A stretch of DNA of 64,000 bases from CAJBNH01 sp964447285. Its GTDB lineage: Bacteria; Myxococcota_A; UBA9042. Position numbers and translations under genes: made by a program. This document shows positions 54,749 through 63,222 of the stretch, piece after piece. Location of the stretch: positions 1 to 64,000 of the forward strand of contig CAYURO010000009.1 of assembly GCA_964447285.1 (NCBI GenBank). The letters run 5' to 3'. The notes below the pieces were generated by a model, which saw only the letters and a list, made by a program, of their open reading frames with translations, ran no database searches and was not told where the DNA came from. How positions within the stretch are numbered: position 1 is the first letter of the stretch; every line of letters starts with the position of its first letter.

Positions 54749-56377
54749 ATGTCCGCACTTCTACAGACGATCGTCCTGATGGGCCCGCCGGGCGCTGGCA
54801 AGTCGACCCTGGCGGCGGCGCTGGCGCGGGCTTGGGACGCGCCGCACCGCGATCTGGACGACGTGATCGCGCGGGAAGCTCGTGTCTCTGTGGGCGATCT
54901 GCTGCGGCGCGAGGGCGAGTCTGCCTTTCGGGTGCGCGAAGCCCACGCGCTAAACGAGGCGCTGCTGGGTCCGCCGCTGGTGCTGTCGGTGGGCGGCGGT
55001 GCGGCGGTGTTCCACGACGGCATGGCGCGGATGCGGGCGACGGCGCGGGTGGTGTGGCTGGACGCCCCGCCGCAAGTCCTGGTCGAGCGGACGCTGCTGG
55101 ACGGTGACCGACCGCTGCTGGGCGACACGCGCCAGGAACAGCTGGCGGCACTGGAGCGACTGGCGATCGTGCGCGGCCCCGTCTATGCCCACGCACACCT
55201 GCGACTGGACGCAACCCGGCCTATCGACAGGCTTGTGCGCGACCTGGAAGAGGCGCTGGCGCCTCCCGGCACGATCGGGTCCTCGTTCGACGGCCAAGTT
55301 TGCCCGGTCGTGGTGCATGGCGGGCAGGCCAGCGATGCCGCGGACCGGCTGGCCGAGCTGGCCCAAGGTGCGCGGGTGGCGCTGATCGTCGATCGGCAGG
55401 TTCGCGTCCATGCCGCCCCGTTGCAGGCGATGCTGGCAGCGCGCGGGGTGCCTTGCGTGTCGCGCGAGGTGCCGGGCGGAGAAAAGGGCAAGGATCTCAG
55501 GCATGCCGGGCGGTTGTGGCAGGAGCTGGCGGCCCATGGACTGCAGCGCGACGACCTGCTGATCGGTGTGGGCGGCGGCGCGACGACCGATCTGACGGGG
55601 TTCGTGGCCTCGACGTTCCTGCGCGGGGTGCGGGTGGCGCACTTGCCGACCACGGTGCTGGCGATGGCAGACGCTTCGGTCGGCGGCAAGACGGCGCTGA
55701 ACCTGCCGGAGGGCAAGAACCTGGTCGGCACCTTCCACCCGCCACAGCTGGTCTGGCTGGCTCTTGCAACGCTGGAGACGCTGCCGGGACGCGAGTGGCG
55801 CGCGGGGCTGGCCGAGATCGCCAAGATGTTCGCGCTGTTCAATGCAGACGCCTGGCGAGACCTGCGCTCCGACGCGGCCGACCTGCGCCGACGCAGCAGC
55901 GTGCATCTGCGGCCGCATCTGGAGCGAGCGGTGGCGCTGAAGGCCGACGTGGTGGCCGCCGACCCGCGCGAACAAGGGCGGTCGAACTCCTCACGCGCGG
56001 TGCTGAATCTGGGGCACACGCTGGGGCACGCGCTGGAAGCGCACAGCGGCTTTGCGCTGCGTCATGGCGAGGCGGTGGCGCTGGGAACGGTGGCAGCGGC
56101 CGAAGTCAGCGAGGCGCTGGGCTGGGCCGATCCGGGCTTGGCCGCCGAGATCCGTAAGGGGCTTGAGGACTTGGGGCTTCCCACCGGTTGGGAGGCCGAG
56201 ACGACCGCCGAAGTACTGGCGCGGCTGGGTCGCGACAAGAAGGCGCAGGCGGACGAAGTGCGATTCGTGGGGCTCGAAGCCTTGGGGCATCCGCGGATCG
56301 AGCGACTGCGCACGCAGAAGCTGGCCGACCTGTACGCGGCGCTGGCGACGCAGAAGCGCAAGCCGACCCGGGTCTGA
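54749..56377 (+). CDS. aroKB: bifunctional shikimate kinase / 3-dehydroquinate synthase
   Basis: The product is 542 aa and joins two shikimate-pathway enzymes. The first 165 residues are shikimate kinase: P-loop GPPGAGKST at 12-20, the substrate Asp in HRDLDDVIAREA, FRVREAHALNEAL (kinase Arg) and SVGGGAA. Residues about 180-542 are 3-dehydroquinate synthase: VPGGEKGKDL, IGVGGGATTDLTGFVASTF, DASVGGKTALNLPEGKNLVG, and the zinc ligands in LNLGHTLGHALEA and LRHGEAVALG. pilQ-aroK-aroB order is widespread in proteobacteria; here the two aro genes are fused. ATG 54749 follows GGAG and lies 17 bases after pilQ, so it is in the pilQ transcript. Confidence 0.95.
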   Translation: MSALLQTIVLMGPPGAGKSTLAAALARAWDAPHRDLDDVIAREARVSVGDLLRREGESAFRVREAHALNEALLGPPLVLSVGGGAAVFHDGMARMRATARVVWLDAPPQVLVERTLLDGDRPLLGDTRQEQLAALERLAIVRGPVYAHAHLRLDATRPIDRLVRDLEEALAPPGTIGSSFDGQVCPVVVHGGQASDAADRLAELAQGARVALIVDRQVRVHAAPLQAMLAARGVPCVSREVPGGEKGKDLRHAGRLWQELAAHGLQRDDLLIGVGGGATTDLTGFVASTFLRGVRVAHLPTTVLAMADASVGGKTALNLPEGKNLVGTFHPPQLVWLALATLETLPGREWRAGLAEIAKMFALFNADAWRDLRSDAADLRRRSSVHLRPHLERAVALKADVVAADPREQGRSNSSRAVLNLGHTLGHALEAHSGFALRHGEAVALGTVAAAEVSEALGWADPGLAAEIRKGLEDLGLPTGWEAETTAEVLARLGRDKKAQADEVRFVGLEALGHPRIERLRTQKLADLYAALATQKRKPTRV

Positions 56378-56468
56378 CGGCCCGTCGCCCGACGCAGCGC
56401 CGTCGCCGCCACTACGTCACCTGACGAAGCGGCGTCCGCGCCACAAATTCACTGTCATTTCAGTTGGG

Positions 56469-56542
<74 letters not shown>

Positions 56543-56578
56543 AGCGGCGCGCAGGATGCGTCACCCCTCCCGACCGCG

Positions 56579-57247
56579 TCAAGCAGGCGAAGCGACGATG
56601 GAACGCAGCAAGCGATCCAGCTCGGCCGCGGCCTCGGCCACCGCGCGACCTCCGGGGGGCTGAGCGGGCCCCAGGGACGCCAGCCGCGTGGTGGGCTGGC
56701 CGCACAGGGTCAGACCGTCGCCCTCGGCAGGATCGATGGCCACATTGATCGCCATGCCATGCCCCGCGACGCCGCGCTGCCAGCGCAGCCCCAGGCTGGC
56801 GAGCTTGCCGTGCGGCGCCCACAGTCCGACGTCGTCGTCTGCGTCCACCCGCGCCGCAACCCCCTGATCCAGTGAGAGAAGTCGCGCGGCCTGCAGCAAC
56901 TCGTCGACCAGCGGCCGCACGCGCACGCGCGGGCACGCAATCGCCACGAAGACCACCAGTTGCCCCGGCAGATGCAGGGTGCCCAGACCGCCGCGATCGA
57001 CCTCCAGCACCGGCAAGTCGCGCTGGGCGCACGCGGCGAGCGTGGCTTCCAGCTGGCGGCGACCTTCCGCCGACTGGGCACGGCGACCGAGCGTGAAGAT
57101 GGGTTCGGCGGGCTCGAAGGCGCCGAGTTCCCCCGGGCCACCGGCAGCGGTGCGGTCGATGGCGGCGGCGTTGCGGCGCACGGCCTCGGCAAACGGCAGC
57201 GTGCCCCACCAATGCAGGGGGACGTCGCGCAGCAGGGGCTCAGCCAC
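56579..57247 (-). CDS. lipB: octanoyltransferase LipB
   Basis: LipB moves octanoate from acyl carrier protein to lipoyl domains, the first step of lipoate synthesis. The product is 222 aa. The conserved block DRGGLGTLHLPGQLVVFVAI is present, although the usual 'THGPGQ' reads 'LHLPGQ'. The catalytic Lys is in GKLASLGLRWQRGVAGHGMA and the catalytic Cys in GLTLCGQPTTRLASLG. The start is GTG 57247, overlapping the end of cdsA by 8 bases, so it is translationally coupled as the last gene of lspA-lgt-cdsA-lipB. lipA is not nearby. Confidence 0.9.
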   Translation of the reverse strand: MAEPLLRDVPLHWWGTLPFAEAVRRNAAAIDRTAAGGPGELGAFEPAEPIFTLGRRAQSAEGRRQLEATLAACAQRDLPVLEVDRGGLGTLHLPGQLVVFVAIACPRVRVRPLVDELLQAARLLSLDQGVAARVDADDDVGLWAPHGKLASLGLRWQRGVAGHGMAINVAIDPAEGDGLTLCGQPTTRLASLGPAQPPGGRAVAEAAAELDRLLRSIVASPA

Positions 57248-58091
57248 GGCCCGTCAGCGAAAGCCAGGCCATCAGCACGGGCCCCGCGAAGATCACGCCG
57301 TCCACGCGGTCCAGCAGGCCACCGTGACCGGGCAGAAGGTGGCCGCTGTCCTTGGTATTCGTCGCGCGCTTGAACAGCGACTCGACCAGGTCGCCCACCT
57401 GGCCCACCGCCCCGCACAGCGCGCCCAGCACCGCCGTCTCGGCCAGCCCCAGGTCGGGCAGGAACAGCCAGCGGGCCAGAAAGGCGCCGCCGATCGAGGC
57501 GAGCAGACCGCCGATCGCGCCCTCGACCGTCTTCTTGGGGCTGATCAGGGCGTTGAGCTTGTGGCGCCCCAGGCTGCGGCCCGCAAAGTAGGCTCCGGTG
57601 TCGCCGAAAAACACCATGACCAGCAGGGACATCAGCGCGCCGCGGCCCAGATCGTACGGACCCAGCACCAGGCCCGCCACCGAAGCACCGGCACCCACGG
57701 GCGCCCGGCCGAGGGTGAACAGGCCGATCAGCACGGCGACCAGCACCGCCACGTAGCCCAGCGCCAGCACGCCCAGCGACGCCCGCCGACTGGCCGAGAC
57801 CACGTCGCGCGGCCGCCACAGCAGCGTCGCCAGCAGCAACACGGGCGCCAGACCCGCGATCGTCCAGCGCCAGGCCGGGTCCAGCAGCGGCGTGGCAGCA
57901 ATGGCCGAGGCGAGCGCGGCGGCCATCAGACGGTCCAACTTCCTGATCTCAGGGGACATCCGCACCAACTCGTCGGCAGCACGGGCGGCGGCCACGATCA
58001 GCACCGCCAACATCGCGGGCTTGGGCGCATACAGAACCAGCCAGATGACAAGCGGCGCAAGGGTCAGGCCCGTGATGACGCGAACAAGCAC
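57240..58091 (-). CDS. cdsA: phosphatidate cytidylyltransferase CdsA
   Basis: CdsA makes CDP-diacylglycerol from phosphatidate and CTP, the precursor of phosphatidylglycerol. The product is 283 aa with about eight membrane segments. The C-terminal signature is intact: FFGDTGAYFAGRSLGRHKLN, ISPKKTVEGAIGGLLASIGG, GAVGQVGDLVESLFKR and LPGHGGLLDRVDGVIFAGP. The start is GTG 58091, chosen because GGAG lies upstream and the first helix begins directly after it; a longer ATG start at 58217 would overlap lgt by 20 bases and add an atypical tail. The gene sits between lgt, which consumes phosphatidylglycerol, and lipB. Confidence 0.93.
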   Translation of the reverse strand: MLVRVITGLTLAPLVIWLVLYAPKPAMLAVLIVAAARAADELVRMSPEIRKLDRLMAAALASAIAATPLLDPAWRWTIAGLAPVLLLATLLWRPRDVVSASRRASLGVLALGYVAVLVAVLIGLFTLGRAPVGAGASVAGLVLGPYDLGRGALMSLLVMVFFGDTGAYFAGRSLGRHKLNALISPKKTVEGAIGGLLASIGGAFLARWLFLPDLGLAETAVLGALCGAVGQVGDLVESLFKRATNTKDSGHLLPGHGGLLDRVDGVIFAGPVLMAWLSLTGRG

Positions 58092-58197
58092 TGTGAACTC
58101 CGGGGCGTAGGTCGGGGAGCGCGGCGGTGCGGGGAGCCAGAGGCGAGCAGCAGGACGGTCGAACCAAGGGCAAGTGGAAGGGCAGGATCGTTTCGTG

Positions 58198-59178
58198 TCA
58201 AGCGGGCTTGCGTGCATCGATGGGAGGCTTCGTCAGGTCGGGCTCTGCGGGCCACGGCTTGCGCCGCCACAGCACCCAGGCGGACCAAGCGAATAGCGGC
58301 AGGCTGATCAACTGCGAGGTCGACAGGCCCACGGCGGCGCCGCGGTCGTCGGCACGCCAGAACTCGATCAGAAAGCGCAAAACCGCGTACGCCAACATGA
58401 AGATGAAGAAGTTCTGGCCGCGGAACTGGGTGCCCCGGCGGTACCACCACAGGCAGAACAGGAAGATCGCCAGCGCGCCAAGGGCCTCGTACAGCTGCGT
58501 CGGATGCACCGCCAGCGAGGCGTGGGCGTGCTGGGCCAGCAGATGCGCCTGCTGGTGTTGGTCCCAAGCGGGTGAGCCGACCGGGAACGCGATGCCCACG
58601 GCCGCTGTCGTCGGTGCGCCGAAGCAGCAGCCGGCCAGGAAGCAGCCGGCGCGGCCGAGCACCAGGCCCAGCGGGATGCCGAACCCGGCCAAGTCCGCCA
58701 TGTGCCACATCGACTGCCGACGGCGACGCAGGAACCACAAACCCACCGGAACTGCCAACAGGAAGCCGCCGTAGTACGCGTAGCCGCCGTACCAAATCTT
58801 GAAGACGCGCAGGCAGTCCTGGCTCTGGCGGCACAGGCCTGTCGCCTGCTCGCACACGTCGCCCAGGCCGCCGTCGAAGCACTGGGCGTCGGTCGCGCAC
58901 TTCAGACCGCTACCCAGCGCAAGGGCAGGCACCTTCGAGGGATCGGTGCAGAGGTGCACGTAGTCCCAGAACTGGCCGTCGGCAAAAATATGCAGGACCC
59001 GCGCGCCGATCAGTCCACAGGCGAGCATCAACAGGCCCACGTCCAGCACGGTGTTGCCGTCGAAGCCCTTGCGCAGCCCCTCGCGGTGGGCCAGCAGAAT
59101 GGCGAGCGTGAAGCCCACCATCAGCAACGTGAAGTAGGCGGGCAGACTGGTGAAGCCGATGTCGAAAGAGGGGTGCAC
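58198..59178 (-). CDS. lgt: prolipoprotein diacylglyceryl transferase Lgt with Cys-rich insertion
   Basis: Lgt transfers diacylglycerol from phosphatidylglycerol to the lipobox Cys of prolipoproteins in the inner membrane. The product is 326 aa. The family signature is LGRAGCFLAGCCFG near residue 174 (the Cys-containing variant), with WYGGYAYYGGFL near 129 and HPTQLYEALGAL later. Between the first conserved GAR segment and WYGGYAYYGG there is an extra segment of about 50 residues (75-124) with six Cys at 77, 94, 100, 109, 116 and 122, spaced as in CATDAQC...DVC...GLC. By topology it lies in a periplasmic loop. The start is GTG 59178, nine bases after lspA. Function secure; the insertion is unexplained. 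Confidence 0.93.
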   Translation of the reverse strand: MHPSFDIGFTSLPAYFTLLMVGFTLAILLAHREGLRKGFDGNTVLDVGLLMLACGLIGARVLHIFADGQFWDYVHLCTDPSKVPALALGSGLKCATDAQCFDGGLGDVCEQATGLCRQSQDCLRVFKIWYGGYAYYGGFLLAVPVGLWFLRRRRQSMWHMADLAGFGIPLGLVLGRAGCFLAGCCFGAPTTAAVGIAFPVGSPAWDQHQQAHLLAQHAHASLAVHPTQLYEALGALAIFLFCLWWYRRGTQFRGQNFFIFMLAYAVLRFLIEFWRADDRGAAVGLSTSQLISLPLFAWSAWVLWRRKPWPAEPDLTKPPIDARKPA

Positions 59179-59187
59179 GGCGGGCCT

Positions 59188-60117
59188 CTAGCCGGGTTTG
59201 GGGCGGTCAGCGACGGGTGGAGCGGGCTTGCGCTGAAACAACAGCTCGAGCGCGATCAAGGCAACGCCCACAGTGATGCCGATGTCGGCGACGTTGTACA
59301 CGGGCCAACCGTGGGTCTTGCCGTCGACCACCACGTAATTCAGAACGAAATCGACGACCACGCGGAACCTGAGCCGATCGACCAGGTTACCGATGGCGCC
59401 GCCCAGGATGGCCGCAAGCGCCAGCGAGCTCCAAGTCGTCCCCATGCGGCCGCCCCACAGCACCCAGATCATGACCAAGCTGGCCACCAGTGAGATGAAG
59501 GCAAACAGCAGGAAGCGCACGGTGGGCGGGGCAGACGACAGGAAGCCCCACGCAGCACCGCGGTTCTCGGCGTAGACGAAGGTGAAGCCGGGGAAGATCG
59601 GCAGGTTGCGGTCGCTCAGGGCCAAGAGGCCGTCCGCGGCAAGCGCCTCTTGCGGGTCGGACACCCGGCCCGCCGACCGGTACATCTGCCGCCCGGCCAC
59701 CAGCGGCTGCAGCTGCGCAGGTTCGACGCGGAATTCCTGAGACAGCACGTGACCGAGCGACTGGCCGACCTGCTGGGTGGTGAACTGGACCTGACGCGGC
59801 GCGGGCAGCCCAATGCTGCCCGTCACGAGCACCCGCGTGTCGACGTCCTCGACCGTCAGGACCCGGTCCAGCTTCAGGTCACGCGCCGGCAGATAACGTC
59901 CGACTTGCCCGCGCGCCAGAGCGGCATCCGCCTCGGCCGCCGTCAACCCACGCGACTGCAGCGCAGACGCAACGGTCGCTCCGTCCGCCGCACGCAGGAC
60001 CATCGGGTGGTCAAAGCTGGCGAGCGAGTCGATCGCCCACTGCTTGCTCCACAGGTCGAGCACGATCACGACGAGGGCAAGGGTCAGCGCCGTCCAGCGC
60101 AGGGAACGAAGGGGCAT
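59188..60117 (-). CDS. lspA: lipoprotein signal peptidase LspA with large periplasmic insertion
   Basis: LspA cuts signal peptides from diacylglyceryl-modified lipoproteins. The product is 309 aa against about 165 usually. The first membrane helix (7-28) ends DLWSKQW as expected. The family then expects a short periplasmic part up to 'NRGAAWGF', but here about 140 residues are inserted (roughly 35-175). The remaining three helices and both catalytic Asp are intact: Asp256 in GNLVDRLRFRVVVDF and Asp278 in YNVADIGITVGV. AAAGGAG before ATG 60117 fixes the start, not the in-frame codon at 60147. First gene of lspA-lgt-cdsA-lipB; a promoter candidate lies 40 bases upstream. Confidence 0.93.
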   Translation of the reverse strand: MPLRSLRWTALTLALVVIVLDLWSKQWAIDSLASFDHPMVLRAADGATVASALQSRGLTAAEADAALARGQVGRYLPARDLKLDRVLTVEDVDTRVLVTGSIGLPAPRQVQFTTQQVGQSLGHVLSQEFRVEPAQLQPLVAGRQMYRSAGRVSDPQEALAADGLLALSDRNLPIFPGFTFVYAENRGAAWGFLSSAPPTVRFLLFAFISLVASLVMIWVLWGGRMGTTWSSLALAAILGGAIGNLVDRLRFRVVVDFVLNYVVVDGKTHGWPVYNVADIGITVGVALIALELLFQRKPAPPVADRPKPG

Positions 60118-60156
60118 CCGCGGGGCTCCTTTGGCAGCGGGGGTCAACCGGCTGGC

Positions 60157-60185
60157 ACTCTAAGGGCGAACGTGGGGTTCGTCCA
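60157..60185 (-). promoter_or_regulatory. putative promoter of the lspA-lgt-cdsA-lipB operon
   Basis: On the minus strand TGGACG (60185-60180) and TAGAGT (60162-60157) are 17 bases apart, each matching 4 of 6 consensus bases. It ends 40 bases before the lspA ATG. Confidence 0.45.
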
Positions 60186-60215
60186 CCGCGAGCGCTCGCA
60201 CATCCGGGCCACAGC

Positions 60216-60245
60216 TTGCGTTTCCGCCGGGGCGGGTCCTAGGCT
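60216..60245 (+). promoter_or_regulatory. putative promoter of the radical SAM gene cluster
   Basis: TTGCGT at 60216 and TAGGCT at 60240 are separated by 18 bases, about 30 bases before the first start codon. Both hexamers are weak; the -10 is identical to that before the TPR/HEAT gene. Confidence 0.35.
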
Positions 60246-60275
60246 GTGCCCCCCTTCCCCAAGCACCGGAGCGCC

Positions 60276-61205
60276 GTGCTCGTCCACCTGCTGACCGCCA
60301 GCGCCTGCCCGCACGCCGACTCGCCGTTGGTGTGCCCGGTGTGCGAGGTCCGCGGGCCGAACGCGCGTCGGCTGGCAGAGGTCGATGCTGCACAGGTCGC
60401 CGGGGCGCTGCGACGGGTGCGCGAGGCCGGTGCGACGGTGGCGGTGCTGCGCGACGGCGACCTGCTGACGCGCCCCGAGGCGCTGCAACTGCTTGGACTG
60501 GCTCAGCAACTCGCGTTCACCGCCGTCGAGGTCTGGACGAGCGGCCTTGCGTTGGTGCGGCCCGAGTCGGCGGCCCAGGTGCGGCAGGCCGGTGCCACCC
60601 ACGTGGCCGTGCCGCTGTACGGCGACTCGGCCGAGGCCCACGACCTCGTGGCCGGGCACGAGGGTCACTTCAAACGTGTGATCAAGGGCTTGCGCTCTGC
60701 GCGGGCGGCGGGGCTGCAGACGGCGGTGCTGGCCCCCGTGCTCCGGTCCACGTTTCGCCAGCTGCCCCGACTGGTCGCGGGCGCCCAGGCGCTGGGAGCG
60801 AGCGCCGTGCGCATCACCCTGGCCGAGACCGACGACCGCGAAGCCCACCCGCTGCTGCCCCACCCCGCGCTGGCGGCGCCGTTCGTGCGGGCGGCGCTGC
60901 GACAGGCCAGGACCGCCGGTCTGCGCGCGACGACCGCCGGCATCCCCCCGTGCCTGCTGGAGGATCTGGCGACAGCAGCGTGGCGGCCGCCGGCGTGGAC
61001 GGTCGATGCGCGGTCGATCGGCGCGGCCGGCGAGGTCCAGGGGCCTGCCGCGGTGCCGCCCCACCAGCACGGCCGCGCTTGCCAGACCTGCACTTGGCGC
61101 GATCTGTGCCCCGGCGTGGCCCCGCCCGTCGCCGCGCGACACGGCTGGGGTTGGGTGGTGCCGCGGAGCGACGCCCCTCCGGCGCGAAAAGACGCTGTGG
61201 AATAG
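60276..61205 (+). CDS. divergent radical SAM-like protein with a Cx8CxxC cluster motif
   Basis: The product is 309 aa. The body reads as a radical SAM barrel: DGDLLTRPEALQLLGLAQQ, TSGLALVRPESAAQVRQAGA, VPLYGDSAEAHD, and KRVIKGLRSARAAGLQTAVL line up with strands of that fold. The iron-sulfur motif is not the canonical CxxxCxxC; the only candidate is Cys11-x8-Cys20-x2-Cys23 at the N-terminus. The C-terminus has CQTCTWRDLC, like a SPASM-type auxiliary cluster. It may bind a cluster differently or be a non-catalytic partner. Start GTG 60276 follows CGGAG; GTG 60246 is an alternative. The next radical SAM gene begins 9 bases after the stop. Substrate unknown. Confidence 0.65.
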   Translation: MLVHLLTASACPHADSPLVCPVCEVRGPNARRLAEVDAAQVAGALRRVREAGATVAVLRDGDLLTRPEALQLLGLAQQLAFTAVEVWTSGLALVRPESAAQVRQAGATHVAVPLYGDSAEAHDLVAGHEGHFKRVIKGLRSARAAGLQTAVLAPVLRSTFRQLPRLVAGAQALGASAVRITLAETDDREAHPLLPHPALAAPFVRAALRQARTAGLRATTAGIPPCLLEDLATAAWRPPAWTVDARSIGAAGEVQGPAAVPPHQHGRACQTCTWRDLCPGVAPPVAARHGWGWVVPRSDAPPARKDAVE

Positions 61206-61214
61206 CGCGTTGCG

Positions 61215-63209
61215 ATGCCCGGCTGCACCCACGCCGCGGATCTGCCAGACTTCGGCCCCCCCTGCCCACCGGAGCGTTTCGCCTTGTCCCTGCCGCCCGA
61301 CACCGCCGCCCTTGGCCACGAGATGCAACTTCTTGTGACGCAAGGCATTCTGTCGCGAGACGAGGCCGCGGCGCTGGCCGACGCCGCCCGCACGGAGCAG
61401 ACCCGCGGCGAGGCCCTGCCGTCGGGCATGGACGATAAGGACCGCGTCAAGGAGCAAGCGGCCCGCGACAAGCGCCACTGGGTCCGCACCACGCGCGTCT
61501 GCAACCAGCGCTGCACGTTCTGCCTCGACTCGATGAACCAGGATGGCACGCGCATCGAGACGGCGGCGCTGAAGGCCTACATCGCGCTGGGGCGGCGGCT
61601 GGGTCGAGAGCGGCTGATCCTGTCGGGCGGCGAGGCGACGGTCCACCCGGAATTCCTGGAGCTCGTGCGCTATGGGCGCGAGGTCGGCTACGGCTGGATC
61701 CAGGTCGTCACGAACGGAATGATGTTCTCGTACAAGCGGTTCGCACGTGCGGCGGCACAAGCGGGGCTGAACGAGGCGACGGTGTCGATGCACGGCCACA
61801 CGGCGCACCTGCACGACAAGCTGACGGTCACGCAGGGTGCCTTCGTCACCGCGCTGCAGGGCATCCGCAACCTGCAGGCGACGGGCCAGGTCGTCGTGAA
61901 CATCGACATCGTGCTGAACAAGCAGAATTACCGGGTGCTGCCCGAGATGCTGGCGTTCTGGTACGGCCACGGCATCCGCGAGTTCGACCTGCTGCATCTC
62001 GTGCCGTTCGGCCGCGGCTTCGACGAGCACCGGGCGTCGCTGTACTTCGACTTGAACGACGCGGTTCCCTATTTCCGACGGGCGTTTGCGTGGGCCGACC
62101 AGCCGGGCGTGTACCTGTGGACCAACCGGATGCCCGTGACCTATCTGGAGGGTTTCGAGCGCCTGATCCAGGAACCGCACAAGCTGCAATCGGAATTCGA
62201 CGGCGGGCGGCACAACTTCGAGGGCTGGTTGCGCACGGGCGTCAAGCCCGACTGCTGGGGAGAGCGGTGCGACTATTGCTTCCTGGAAGGCCCCTGCCGC
62301 GCAACGCTGCTGCCCTACCGCGAGCGGTTGCTGCGGGGCGAGTTCCCTTCGGTGCGGATCGACGCCCGGCACGTCTGGCCGAGCGATGCGGCGCGGCTGG
62401 CGTTCCTGTCCCAGCGGACGACACGGGTGCGGGTGACGGCGCCGGACGCGGCGGCTGCAGTGCAGACGCTGGACGAGCTGGCGTTTCCCCATGCAAGGAG
62501 GGCTGTTGCGTTGGCTCCCGGTGCGGACCCCACGGCGCTGCTGGGCCACGCGGATCGCTTTGTGGCATCGACCGTGGCGCAAGCCAAAGCGTACCTGCTG
62601 GGAGCCGCCGCGCTGCCCGACGACGTCGAGATCGAGGTCGCGTTGACCCGTGAGCTGGCCGGATGGCTGCTGGACCGCCCCGAGCTGTGTCGCGCCCGCG
62701 GCCACCGGCTGATCGCGGCGCTGCAGACCCACGAGTTCCGCAGCGGGGTCGTCGACCACGACCCGGATCCCCAGACGCTGCAAAGACTTGCGCTGTCCGG
62801 CGTGCGCCTGAAGGCCGTGCCGCGCTGCGTGGCAAGGGCCGAGGTCGAGCCCGCCGACCGCCCCGAGCTCGACGCGGCGCTGCTGGACGGGGAGGGCAAC
62901 CTCGACCTCGACCGGTTCGTCCACCACTACATCGTCTGCGAATACCGCGTGAAGTCGCTGCGCTGTGCGCGGTGCGCCGAGGTCGATCGCTGCGACGGGC
63001 TGCACGTCAACTACCTGCGCGAGCACGGGTTTGGCGTGATGATGCCGCTGGACGCCGATGGCCAGCCCCTGCCCGACGCGACGTCGTTCGAGACCCTGAC
63101 CGAGTCGCTGCGCGAGGCCAACGCCCGCCGGAGCCGAGCCGATCTGAAGCGGCTGGTGGGTCGCCACCGTCCCGAGGCACTCCACCCAGGCGACAACTCA
63201 GAAGTCTAG
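61215..63209 (+). CDS. radical SAM protein with Cys-rich C-terminus
   Basis: The product is 664 aa. An N-terminal helical segment (about 1-88) precedes a canonical radical SAM domain: cluster motif CNQRCTFC (Cys96, 100, 103), ILSGGEATVHPEFLELV, VVTNGMMF, and VSMHGHTAHLHD. Mid-protein Cys (GERCDYCFLEGPC, near residue 355) look like an auxiliary cluster site. The C-terminal 250 residues have no recognised domain and end with another Cys set (CEYRV...LRCARCAEVDRCDG). The start may instead be ATG 61323. It is the middle gene of a three-gene radical SAM run (gaps of 9 and 13 bases). No precursor peptide or transporter is adjacent; the substrate is unknown. Confidence 0.85.
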   Translation: MPGCTHAADLPDFGPPCPPERFALSLPPDTAALGHEMQLLVTQGILSRDEAAALADAARTEQTRGEALPSGMDDKDRVKEQAARDKRHWVRTTRVCNQRCTFCLDSMNQDGTRIETAALKAYIALGRRLGRERLILSGGEATVHPEFLELVRYGREVGYGWIQVVTNGMMFSYKRFARAAAQAGLNEATVSMHGHTAHLHDKLTVTQGAFVTALQGIRNLQATGQVVVNIDIVLNKQNYRVLPEMLAFWYGHGIREFDLLHLVPFGRGFDEHRASLYFDLNDAVPYFRRAFAWADQPGVYLWTNRMPVTYLEGFERLIQEPHKLQSEFDGGRHNFEGWLRTGVKPDCWGERCDYCFLEGPCRATLLPYRERLLRGEFPSVRIDARHVWPSDAARLAFLSQRTTRVRVTAPDAAAAVQTLDELAFPHARRAVALAPGADPTALLGHADRFVASTVAQAKAYLLGAAALPDDVEIEVALTRELAGWLLDRPELCRARGHRLIAALQTHEFRSGVVDHDPDPQTLQRLALSGVRLKAVPRCVARAEVEPADRPELDAALLDGEGNLDLDRFVHHYIVCEYRVKSLRCARCAEVDRCDGLHVNYLREHGFGVMMPLDADGQPLPDATSFETLTESLREANARRSRADLKRLVGRHRPEALHPGDNSEV

Positions 63210-63222
63210 TGGAGTTCAGCTC

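Noticed and set aside
60144..63185. 1013-codon open frame antisense to the radical SAM cluster
   Set aside because: Low-complexity translation without motifs. The plus strand holds clear radical SAM motifs across the same span.
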